Origin: Polynucleobacter finlandensis
GTDB lineage: Bacteria; Pseudomonadota; Gammaproteobacteria; Burkholderiales; Burkholderiaceae
Direction of reading: 5' to 3'
DNA length: 64,000 nucleotides
NCBI RefSeq assembly: GCF_018881755.1
Contig: NZ_JACVPS010000002.1
Coordinates: 248,001-312,000 of the forward strand
In this document: positions 1-8,731 of the stretch, in pieces
How positions within the stretch are numbered: the stretch's first letter is position 1
Layout of the letters: the number at the start of each line of letters is the position of its first letter
Notes under the pieces: model-generated
Seen by the model: the letters and a program-made list of their open reading frames with translations, nothing else
What the model was told of the DNA's origin: nothing
Databases searched by the model: none
Position numbers and translations under genes: made by a program

Positions 1-790
1 GCCTGGTCCACTTACCTTAGTCTTTAAAAAAGATAAAAGTGTTTTAGATGAAATCACTGGTGGCCAAGACACGGTAGCAATACGGGCGCCAGCACATCCG
101 CTAGCACAAACCCTATTGCGTAAATTTAAGGGTGGCGTTGTGGCACCCTCTGCCAATCGTTTTGGCAAAGTTTCGCCAACAAGTGCCGCTGATGTCCGAA
201 GTGAATTCGAAGGCATGCTTGACTTGATGGTGTTGGATGGCGGTGATTGTGAGGTTGGTATTGAATCGACCATCATTGATTTATCTTCAGGTGATCATGC
301 AGTGCTGCTTCGGCCTGGCGCCATTACCCCAAGTCAAATATTTGCTAAGACTGGTATCAAGGTATCCCAGCCTGGAGAAGTTACGGCCACTCATTCAGAA
401 AAAAATATTCCTAGAGTATCTGGAAGCCTGAAGGCGCACTACGCGCCAACTACTCCATTACGACTTTATCCACCTGGGCGAGTCTTAGACGCTTTGAGCG
501 AATTCCCTGACATTAAGTCGCGTGTGGCTGTGGCAGTGTGGGATTCCGATTCTTCATTGGGTCATGATGGGCATCCTTCAGTGTACTTTGAAGAAGTCAC
601 TGTACCGAGTGATAGTGCTGCATTCGCGAGTCGCCTCTATCGTTCTTTGCGCGACCTAGATCAACTGGGCTGGGATTTGCTTTTGTTCCCAGAGCCACCT
701 GCTGGTGAAGAGTGGGATGGGGTGAGAGATCGACTTCAGCGGGCCTGTTTTGGCTCAGGACCATCTTCCAGCAACCACGCTAGTAATTGA
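1..790 (+). CDS. Threonylcarbamoyl-AMP synthase, Sua5/YrdC family (5' truncated by window edge)
   Basis: This enzyme makes L-threonylcarbamoyl-adenylate from threonine, bicarbonate and ATP, the precursor for t6A at position 37 of ANN-decoding tRNAs. The reading frame is open from base 2, so the gene starts before the window. The first visible residues are PGPLTLVFKK, the conserved block of the YrdC domain, followed by the nucleotide-binding region with SANRFGKVSPT and GIESTIIDL. After the YrdC domain comes LLRPGAIT and a C-terminal extension of about 130 residues (from SGSLKAHYAP), which marks the long Sua5 form rather than short TsaC. Its last 55 bases overlap, in antiparallel orientation, the 3' end of dacB. 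A start at the TTG at 116 would remove the core of the domain, so it is not the real start. Confidence 0.9.
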   Translation, partial: PGPLTLVFKKDKSVLDEITGGQDTVAIRAPAHPLAQTLLRKFKGGVVAPSANRFGKVSPTSAADVRSEFEGMLDLMVLDGGDCEVGIESTIIDLSSGDHAVLLRPGAITPSQIFAKTGIKVSQPGEVTATHSEKNIPRVSGSLKAHYAPTTPLRLYPPGRVLDALSEFPDIKSRVAVAVWDSDSSLGHDGHPSVYFEEVTVPSDSAAFASRLYRSLRDLDQLGWDLLLFPEPPAGEEWDGVRDRLQRACFGSGPSSSNHASN

Positions 791-2304
791 TCGTGCGCTT
801 CTAAGCCTCTCCAGGCATTGGGGTGGTTGATGAATGAAGTGACGGCGTACATTTTTCCAGATTTGCTAATCACATAACCTGAGATCGCTCGCACATCGGA
901 GAGTGAGCCTGTTTTAATTCTGGCTTCAGGTTTTTTCTTAAGGTGTAAAAACTTTCGTAGCTGAGTCATAAGGCGATTACGCATAGTTCCGTCCGATCCT
1001 GCTAAGGGTAAGCTGTTATAAAACGCCTCAGCAACGGCGAGCTTACGAGCGGTGACCAGGAGCTCATTCATATGCTGCGCCGAGATGGCTTCATTACGCG
1101 ATAGCCCGGAGCCGTTCTCAATCATGAGTTCTGGAAACTGCAAGCCCATTTTTTTGAGCCACCCCTGAATCACTAGTTCACCATTTTCTGTGGTCGCAGG
1201 TTTACCCATTTTTTCCAGGGCTAAGGTCAGCATCAATTGCCTAGCCATGACATTGTTTGAATACTTATTAATATCTTGTACGTCATCAGCTAAGTTAATG
1301 CCTTCAAATTGCAGGAGTGGTCTAGCGGTGATTGGCACGATGCCATTGCTGCCTGTTGGAGTTTGCGCCCAAGTACCACTAGCTAACTCCCAGGCGGCAA
1401 TAAAGCCCCGGGTTAAGAAGGTGTTGGCATCTAAGGCAACGACGTTATAAGCGACCCCTTTGCATCCATTTGGAAATGCCCCAGAAAATGAAGCGCTAAT
1501 ACTTTGATTGGGGGATGCGCTACCACTTTCAGGATTGATCTCAAAGCGTATGTCTTTCTTCCATGAGTCACAAGAGCGATCAACGAGCTGCATCTCATTA
1601 TTAATCTTGAAATTAGCAAGCGCAGGGGTGTAATTAATATCTATAAAGTCAGCGGTACGGGATTTGCCCATCTGAAACGATATGGTCCGAAAGGCATAGA
1701 GGAGGGGATCTGGAGTAACGTTGTAGGCGCGTAGTGCTTCGCCATCAATGGTGTTTTGCTCCATGACGCTAGGAGCATAGGCGCTTCGATCGAAGATGAG
1801 GTTGCCATCAATCTTCTGGATTCCTAAACCTTGCAGATCTTTCATCATCCGCGCGAGCTCTTCAGGGATAAGCTTTGGATCACCACTGCCCTGAAGATAC
1901 AAATTGCCTTTTAAAACGCCTTGACGAATAGCCCCATCAGTAAAGAGCTTGGTGCGCCAGCGATACTGTGGACCTAAAATATCCAAGCCAGCAAGAGTTG
2001 TCACTAGCTTCATAGTTGAAGCAGGATTCATGGCTTCGGTGGAGCGCCAGTCCAGAGCAGTTTTAGAGAAATACTGTATTTCTTTGCCTTGGTGAGCTTG
2101 CCCAATTTCCATGACGGAGATGCTAATGGCATCTTGGGGGATTTGGCTTTTTTCTAGACTGCTTGCAACTGCTTTGGGGATGTATTGAAAGGCAGTTTCT
2201 TGAGAGACTAAATCTGCGGCATGAGCCAAGCCAACGACTAGCAATATTGTGCTTGCATAAAATAGTAGGAATAGACGGTGGCGGTATTGGGCTCTCACCC
2301 TCAA
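736..2304 (-). CDS. dacB: D-alanyl-D-alanine carboxypeptidase/endopeptidase, PBP4 type (peptidase S13)
   Basis: This is a periplasmic penicillin-binding protein that trims or cleaves peptidoglycan cross-links. The 522-residue product has an N-terminal hydrophobic signal segment (about residues 10-29, ending LAHAA). All three active-site motifs of the S13 family are present: SxxK as STMK (S96-K99), SNN (349-351) and KTG (464-466). The wide gap between the first two motifs holds the insert domains typical of PBP4. The start is a TTG preceded at 8 nt by an AGAGGG ribosome site; a GTG two codons later is the alternative. Only 22 nt separate it from the sensor kinase gene upstream on the same strand, so it is probably co-transcribed with the signalling genes. 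Its 3' end overlaps the Sua5 gene by 55 nt. Confidence 0.92.
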   Translation of the reverse strand: MRVRAQYRHRLFLLFYASTILLVVGLAHAADLVSQETAFQYIPKAVASSLEKSQIPQDAISISVMEIGQAHQGKEIQYFSKTALDWRSTEAMNPASTMKLVTTLAGLDILGPQYRWRTKLFTDGAIRQGVLKGNLYLQGSGDPKLIPEELARMMKDLQGLGIQKIDGNLIFDRSAYAPSVMEQNTIDGEALRAYNVTPDPLLYAFRTISFQMGKSRTADFIDINYTPALANFKINNEMQLVDRSCDSWKKDIRFEINPESGSASPNQSISASFSGAFPNGCKGVAYNVVALDANTFLTRGFIAAWELASGTWAQTPTGSNGIVPITARPLLQFEGINLADDVQDINKYSNNVMARQLMLTLALEKMGKPATTENGELVIQGWLKKMGLQFPELMIENGSGLSRNEAISAQHMNELLVTARKLAVAEAFYNSLPLAGSDGTMRNRLMTQLRKFLHLKKKPEARIKTGSLSDVRAISGYVISKSGKMYAVTSFINHPNAWRGLEAHDQLLAWLLEDGPEPKQAR

Positions 2305-2326
2305 AGGATAAACCCTCTACCAATTC

Positions 2327-4774
2327 CTATCCACCGTATTTGCCTTGATAGCGTTTAATGACTTGGTTTTCTTGCTCCAGTAGTTTAGTAAAGAGGCGCA
2401 CTCTTTCTTGGAGCGGCCCATCGAGTTCGAGCTTCTGACATTGCTCGGTGAAAGCCTTGGCGCTGAGTAGTTGGGCGCCACCCTTAACCTTATGCACCAT
2501 GGCTCTGAATTGACTTTCTGTAAGACCATTGTTTTCAGTAATCTCTGCAAGTTCAATCAAGATGTCATCATGGACTTTTCGAATCTCATCCAAGATAAGC
2601 GAAACATGTTCAGGATTATCTTTTAAAAGATTGGAGAATGCCTCGAACGAATATTCAAAATCTTCTCTTACGGTCCTTTGTGCATCAGCATCAACCACAG
2701 CAAAGTAACGGGTGAGCTCATTCTCAAGGGCGCTGAGGCTAAGCGGTTTTATCAGTACCCCGTTCATACCGGCAGATAAAAATTGATGGCGAGAATCTAG
2801 GGCATAAATATCTGCAGTCACGCCAATAATAATGAGCTCTCGATGACCCATGGCGCGCACTGCTTTTGCTAGATCGGATCCTTGTATACCTGGCATCGAT
2901 TGGTCTGTCAGCATGAGATCAAAACGATGTTCTCGCACCAACGCCAATGCATCATCTGCACTCTCGCAAACCCATACTTGGATGCCGAGCGCCTCGAGTT
3001 GCAAAGAAAGGATTTGACGGCTTGCGGGGTGATCCTCCACCACGAGAGCCTTTAGTGTTCCTTTTGGATTTTCTTTATTGCCGGATTGTTTTTTAGCAAG
3101 ATGCTTCTTGGGTGAATTGTTGTCAGATAAGTTCGTGCGCAATGCGGCCATGCTAGTACGGGGAAAGGCAACGCAAAAATGCACATTGCTTCCAAATCCA
3201 GGATCGCTATCAAAGTAGAGGTGACTGTTCATGGAGTCAATGAGGTGTTTAGTAATGGTGAGACCAAGCCCAGTACCGGCCTGCTGTTCACCCATATCCA
3301 TCCGTTTGGGAACTTGCTCAAAGGCTTCAAGTGCGCGAGTAATTTCTTCTTTACCCATGCCAATGCCCGTATCAATCACCCTAAACTCAATCAATTGCCC
3401 AGCATGATCATCTGCTAGAACGGTGATGGAAAAATAGATCGCACCATGATCAGTGAATTTAATCGCGTTGCTTAAGAGGTTTTGTAGGATCTGCCTGAGT
3501 CTCAAAGGGTCAATCATGAGTACGCTAGCAACCCGTGGATCGATTGAGGTGTGCAGTAGTAATTTTTGTTTGGTCGCAACCGTAGAGAAGGTTGAGTGAA
3601 TATCATCCACTAAATCTTTGAGGCAGTAGGGCTCTAGATTCAGCGTGAGTTTTCCAGCCTCTATCTTGGAGAGGTCTAAGACTTGATTTAGCATACCCAA
3701 GAGTGACTCTGCAGATGCATGGGCGCTCTTCAGAAGCGGTTTTTCGCTAGGCGGTAGCTTATGACTATTGAGCAGTAACTCTTGCACACCCAGAATGGCA
3801 TTCATGGGCGTACGAATTTCATGACTCATGGTGGCAAGAAAGGCAGACTTGGCCGCATTGGCTTTTTCAGCAACTTCTTTTGAGCTGATGAGGTCGGCAG
3901 TTTCTTGTTCTTGTTTGTAACGTTTTATTTGTAACTGCCAAATGAACAATCCCCCGCCAATCAAGAGAGCCATACTCAGACTCCAAGGGAGTGCTGTTTT
4001 CCAGTAATGTGAAGTTAGGGTGACCGGGCTTGTATCTAAAGCAAAAAGTTGGCGTGATTCAATCGGATCCAGCCCAGTCATAAAACGATCTAAGACCGAA
4101 TGTAAGGGCGCGTCTTCATGGGAAATCAGCCAGCGATATGCAAAGGGTTCTCGCCCGTATAGCCCATCTATTTGAAGGCCCTCATTACCAAATTGCTTGA
4201 TGAGTTGTTGCGCCAAGCGCAGCGGCATCACTAGGGCTTCAATATCATTCTTCAGTAGGTCTAAGATGAGTTGTTCTGGGTAGCTTGAAATGCTCGCCAG
4301 ATGATTGGCGCTACTCGGCGAGCTCTCAAACCCTCGATCAAAGTAAGCAATTTTTTCCTGGTCAATGGTAGTGCCATTTGCGGCTTTGGCGATCACGGCA
4401 TCGTGACCCCAAAAAATGGCCTCAGAGAGTGATCCAAATTTCAATGCTTGATCATCGATAGCGGGTGGGTCGATGATGAAATCTACTTCGCCATTAGCAA
4501 GTTGATGTAAACCTTCTTGATCTGTGCTTCTCCACCTAGGCAAATATTGTTGCTGGGTAAATTTACCTAAGCTTGTTAATACGGCTTGGAAGACGCCATG
4601 CTTACCGTCTTTGCCGCTATTCAGGTATGGCGCATATTTTTCATGAATACTAAAGTGCACCACAGGATGCGCATCGATCCACCATTGCTCTTTTGGACTA
4701 AAAGAGCTTGCGCAAACAAACCCATGACCTAATAAGCATAAGGGCAAGATTGCCCGTGAGATGAACCGATGCAT
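2327..4774 (-). CDS. Hybrid sensor histidine kinase with periplasmic Venus-flytrap domain (BvgS/EvgS-like)
   Basis: This membrane sensor of 815 residues is built as a phosphorelay. The order is: signal peptide (about 1-22); a single SBP_bac_3-like periplasmic domain (about 25-255) opening with WWIDAHPVVHFSI, the style seen in BvgS and EvgS; one membrane segment (about 262-280); HisKA with MSHEIRTPMN (H318); HATPase with LLSNAIKF, DTGIGMG and GTGLGL; a receiver domain with EDHP and D624 in LMLTDQSMPG and K in LIKPLS; and a C-terminal Hpt domain with VHKVKGG (H761). Unlike Bordetella BvgS it has one flytrap domain rather than two, and I see no PAS domain before HisKA. It lies 7 nt downstream of the response regulator gene. 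The ligand cannot be told from sequence. Confidence 0.92.
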   Translation of the reverse strand: MHRFISRAILPLCLLGHGFVCASSFSPKEQWWIDAHPVVHFSIHEKYAPYLNSGKDGKHGVFQAVLTSLGKFTQQQYLPRWRSTDQEGLHQLANGEVDFIIDPPAIDDQALKFGSLSEAIFWGHDAVIAKAANGTTIDQEKIAYFDRGFESSPSSANHLASISSYPEQLILDLLKNDIEALVMPLRLAQQLIKQFGNEGLQIDGLYGREPFAYRWLISHEDAPLHSVLDRFMTGLDPIESRQLFALDTSPVTLTSHYWKTALPWSLSMALLIGGGLFIWQLQIKRYKQEQETADLISSKEVAEKANAAKSAFLATMSHEIRTPMNAILGVQELLLNSHKLPPSEKPLLKSAHASAESLLGMLNQVLDLSKIEAGKLTLNLEPYCLKDLVDDIHSTFSTVATKQKLLLHTSIDPRVASVLMIDPLRLRQILQNLLSNAIKFTDHGAIYFSITVLADDHAGQLIEFRVIDTGIGMGKEEITRALEAFEQVPKRMDMGEQQAGTGLGLTITKHLIDSMNSHLYFDSDPGFGSNVHFCVAFPRTSMAALRTNLSDNNSPKKHLAKKQSGNKENPKGTLKALVVEDHPASRQILSLQLEALGIQVWVCESADDALALVREHRFDLMLTDQSMPGIQGSDLAKAVRAMGHRELIIIGVTADIYALDSRHQFLSAGMNGVLIKPLSLSALENELTRYFAVVDADAQRTVREDFEYSFEAFSNLLKDNPEHVSLILDEIRKVHDDILIELAEITENNGLTESQFRAMVHKVKGGAQLLSAKAFTEQCQKLELDGPLQERVRLFTKLLEQENQVIKRYQGKYGG

Positions 4775-4781
4775 TGCGAAC

Positions 4782-5405
4782 TTAACTCTCGATGATGTGA
4801 TTAATGCGACAGAACAAGATCAAGTCTGCAATATTGTTGATGCCCAATTTATCAAATACACGGGTTTTATAGGTCGCAACGGTTTTATTGCTAATGTGCA
4901 GTAGGTCTGAAATCTGTTGATTGGTATTGCCCTTGCCAAGATATTTCATTACCTGGAGTTCACGATCAGAAATCAAGGCAAGCTTATCGTTATCAGTCAG
5001 CGAGCTATTACCTTTCTTGCCGTGGGTAAAGAAGGTGTAGCCCTGCGAGATGGCAACGCAAGCAGCAAGAATGACATCGGCGCCGGCAGTTTTATTAACG
5101 AAGCCGTGTGCCCCAAGCGATCTAACCCTGCCGCCATAGACGGCTTCATCTAGGCTCGATAGCACCAGCATCCGCACCTCTGGATGCATTAGACCAATTC
5201 TGCGAATGACATCAAAGCCATCAGTCTTTGGCATATCTAAATCTAGAATGACCATATTAGGATTGACCTCTTTTATGGATCTGAGACATTCTTCTCCATT
5301 TTGGGCTTGTCCCACTATCTCAAAGAGCAATTGATCCTGCAGCATGCTTTTGAGTGCCATCAACATGGCTGGGTGGTCATCTACCAACATCACGCGTTTT
5401 CTCAT
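4782..5405 (-). CDS. Response regulator, NarL/FixJ (BvgA/EvgA-like) family
   Basis: This is a 207-residue transcription factor and the likely final phosphate acceptor of the adjacent hybrid kinase. The N-terminal receiver domain has the acidic pair D9/D10, the phospho-acceptor D55 in MVILDLDMPK, a Ser in the switch position (VLSSLDE) and the conserved K in GFVNKTAGA. The C-terminal LuxR-type helix-turn-helix (about 143-205) reads LISDRELQVMKYLGKG and ISNKTVATYKTRVFDKLG. It starts inside the stop codon of the EAL gene (ATGA overlap at 5402-5405) with a GGAG site 7 nt upstream, so it is translationally coupled to that gene. Domain order and kinase partner resemble BvgA and EvgA. Targets are unknown; an inverted heptad upstream of the operon may be an autoregulatory site. 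Confidence 0.9.
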   Translation of the reverse strand: MRKRVMLVDDHPAMLMALKSMLQDQLLFEIVGQAQNGEECLRSIKEVNPNMVILDLDMPKTDGFDVIRRIGLMHPEVRMLVLSSLDEAVYGGRVRSLGAHGFVNKTAGADVILAACVAISQGYTFFTHGKKGNSSLTDNDKLALISDRELQVMKYLGKGNTNQQISDLLHISNKTVATYKTRVFDKLGINNIADLILFCRINHIIES

Positions 5406-6238
5406 TTCTTGTCTCCATTTAGGTTTAGGTGTTGATGAGGGTGCAGCGAAAAAATGGCTTTAGCGATTCGGCTATCGTTAATGTGTAATGTTTGGTGTCT
5501 ACTGACGAGAGGCATCATGAGCCCTCCATAGCAATGCTCCAAACCTAGAGCGTTGGCATTCTCTAAGTCTTTCACTAAGGTGATATTGCTGGCATAGATC
5601 TCGGTTTGCATTTTCTTGGCCTGAGTAATGACTTCTATTGGTAATGGGCAATTACGAAATTGCCCCATCTCAATGTGGATGCCATCTAATTGCATTTCTT
5701 CTAAGAAGAGCAATTCTTTTGCGGTGCCGGAAAACTCCATGAGATGCAGCAAAACGCCGAGTCGTCTCATGCGCAATAAACCCTCTTTGCAAGCTGCTGA
5801 TACATCTGAATTTGGTAGAGATTGAATTCCTAAAGATACGAGGCCAACTGGCAGACGTGAATTCAAAACTAAATCACTGAGTGCATCGATGTAGGCGCTT
5901 GAAGCTAAGGCGTGAGCTGGGACGGGCAGGATTCCTGGAATAAAGCGACCACTGCGATACCAATAGGAGCTTGCATCTAGCCCCTCCATAAATAAACGTA
6001 GGAGTTGAGTGTCGGTTGCCGTTAGCAAAGGTCTAAATAAAGAGCCGGTCAGTTTTGTCCCCTGCGCGTTAAAAATGGGTTCATGACTAATCGCTTGTCG
6101 CTGGGACCAGGATTGGTGTTCTTCGAGAGCTTGGCTACTCAGGCCAAGCCATTGCTCGCCACAAGCGTCTCGTACTTCTTGGAAGGGTTTGTTCTTCCAT
6201 GCCTTTACAAGCGTGTACAGCCGGGATTTCGGGCTCAT
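5402..6238 (-). CDS. Degenerate EAL-domain protein, BvgR-like, probably not a c-di-GMP phosphodiesterase
   Basis: The 278-residue protein has the length and hydrophobic pattern of an EAL domain, but the catalytic landmarks are gone. The EAL signature position reads LTGSLFRP. The usual DDFG block reads MEFSGTAKELL, KID reads HIE, and the AEGVE block reads YASNIT. It therefore should not hydrolyse c-di-GMP and may act by protein contact or weak ligand binding. The nearest functional analogue I can name is BvgR of Bordetella, an EAL-type protein with divergent active-site residues that works with BvgAS. I chose the ATG at 6238 because a GGAG lies 7 nt before it; an ATG at 6244 is too close to that site. 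It is the first gene of the EAL-regulator-kinase-dacB operon. Family assignment is moderately sure, function is not. Confidence 0.78.
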   Translation of the reverse strand: MSPKSRLYTLVKAWKNKPFQEVRDACGEQWLGLSSQALEEHQSWSQRQAISHEPIFNAQGTKLTGSLFRPLLTATDTQLLRLFMEGLDASSYWYRSGRFIPGILPVPAHALASSAYIDALSDLVLNSRLPVGLVSLGIQSLPNSDVSAACKEGLLRMRRLGVLLHLMEFSGTAKELLFLEEMQLDGIHIEMGQFRNCPLPIEVITQAKKMQTEIYASNITLVKDLENANALGLEHCYGGLMMPLVSRHQTLHINDSRIAKAIFSLHPHQHLNLNGDKK

Positions 6239-6314
6239 CAGCATTCTCCAATCGGTGACTATCCAGTCTAGGCAGGACAGATTGGAGCGGTAAGGGCTTA
6301 AGGCTGATTTATGT

Positions 6315-6330
6315 GTAGGAAACGTCCTAC
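6315..6330. promoter_or_regulatory. Inverted repeat resembling a BvgA-type heptad pair
   Basis: The sequence is GTAGGA-AACG-TCCTAC. Read on the minus strand, the direction of the signalling operon, it contains TAGGACG followed directly by TTTCCTA. The second heptad matches the TTTC(C/T)TA heptamer described for Bordetella BvgA, and the tail-to-tail arrangement matches BvgA primary sites. It lies about 77 nt upstream of the EAL gene start. That the neighbouring BvgA-like regulator binds here is inference. Confidence 0.45.
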
Positions 6331-6387
6331 CCGCTTGTACCTAGTATAGAAAAGGCTAAATCCTTAAATAATTTGTGGGTTGCTACC

Positions 6388-6418
6388 CTTGAAATTTTGG
6401 GAATCAGACCTATATAAT
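6388..6418 (+). promoter_or_regulatory. groES promoter: overlapping sigma70 and sigma32-like elements
   Basis: A sigma70 promoter reads TTGAAA (6389-6394), 18-nt spacer, TATAAT (6413-6418). Overlapping it, a sigma32-like promoter reads CTTGAAA (6388-6394), 13-nt spacer, ACCTATAT (6408-6415), which matches 6 of 8 positions of the CCCCATAT-type -10. The 13-nt spacer equals that of the stronger sigma32-like promoters before grpE and dnaK. The CIRCE operator begins at the last base of the -10. Confidence 0.75.
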
Positions 6419-6444
6419 CAGCACTCCCTACACGCGAGTGCTAA
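6418..6444. promoter_or_regulatory. CIRCE operator (HrcA binding site) upstream of groES
   Basis: The element reads TCAGCACTC, 9-nt spacer, GAGTGCTAA. It differs from the CIRCE consensus TTAGCACTC-N9-GAGTGCTAA by one base in the left arm. It sits over the expected transcription start of groES, as expected for a repressor site. The repressor HrcA is encoded in this same window (47650-48660). Confidence 0.95.
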
Positions 6445-6553
6445 AGCGGCTTACTAACTAGTAATTCTTTTTAGCTTCCGTGTGAAGAGATTATAAAGCA
6501 CTGATTTATATGGGTATTTTAATTAGTTAACACTTACTAACATAGGAGAAGGA

Positions 6554-6844
6554 ATGAATCTGCGTCCTTTACATGATCGCGTAATCATTAAACGTTTAGA
6601 TCAAGAATCAAAAACTGCCTCTGGAATCATTATTCCTGATGCTGCCGCTGAAAAACCTGACCAAGGTGAAGTTTTGGCAGTTGGCCCGGGCAAACGAGAT
6701 GACAGCGGTAAGTTGAATGCACCAGACGTCAAAGTTGGCGATCGTGTGTTGTTTGGCAAATATGCAGGTCAGACAGTCAAAATCGGCGCTGACGAGCTAC
6801 TCGTGATGCGTGAAGACGACATCATGGCTGTAGTACAGAAGTAA
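6554..6844 (+). CDS. groES: Co-chaperonin GroES (Hsp10)
   Basis: This 96-residue protein forms the heptameric lid of the GroEL folding chamber in the cytoplasm. The sequence [15 protein letters not shown], the mobile-loop region [18 protein letters not shown] and the C-terminal [16 protein letters not shown] are typical and full length. An AGGAGAAGG ribosome site precedes the ATG. It is the first gene of a two-gene operon with groEL, 27 nt apart, under a CIRCE and sigma32-like control region. Confidence 0.99.
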   Translation: MNLRPLHDRVIIKRLDQESKTASGIIIPDAAAEKPDQGEVLAVGPGKRDDSGKLNAPDVKVGDRVLFGKYAGQTVKIGADELLVMREDDIMAVVQK

Positions 6845-6856
6845 TTCGGTATCTAA

Positions 6857-8521
<1,665 letters not shown>

Positions 8522-8562
8522 TAGCCGGATATTTCATCAGCTATCAAGCTGTAGAAATCAAG

Positions 8563-8593
8563 ACGCCCGGTTCAAAAGACCGGGCGTTTTTTT
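8563..8593 (+). terminator. Rho-independent terminator of groESL
   Basis: A 9-bp perfect stem ACGCCCGGT / ACCGGGCGT (8563-8571 with 8579-8587) with a 7-nt loop is followed by a run of T residues, 42 nt after the groEL stop codon. Confidence 0.95.
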
Positions 8594-8731
8594 ATTCCAA
8601 AATGGTGCGTTATGTGAAGGCGCTCTGCACCAAAGAGGGGATCTTATGAGTATTTACCCGATATTCTGAAGCGACAATGAACCATCAAGATTATATTTGG
8701 TATTTGCAGTCATAAAAATAAGGAGACTTAC

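Larger units (their letters stand above)
6245..6553. other. 309-bp divergent control region between the signalling operon and groESL
   Basis: This is the only gene-free stretch near 300 bp in the window. Its left part (about 6245-6310) should hold the minus-strand promoter of the EAL-regulator-kinase operon, for which I see no convincing -35/-10 pair. The centre holds a GTAGGA/TCCTAC inverted repeat. The right part holds the groES promoter elements and CIRCE, followed by an untranslated leader of about 109 nt that ends in an AGGAGAAGG ribosome site before the groES ATG. Confidence 0.8.
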
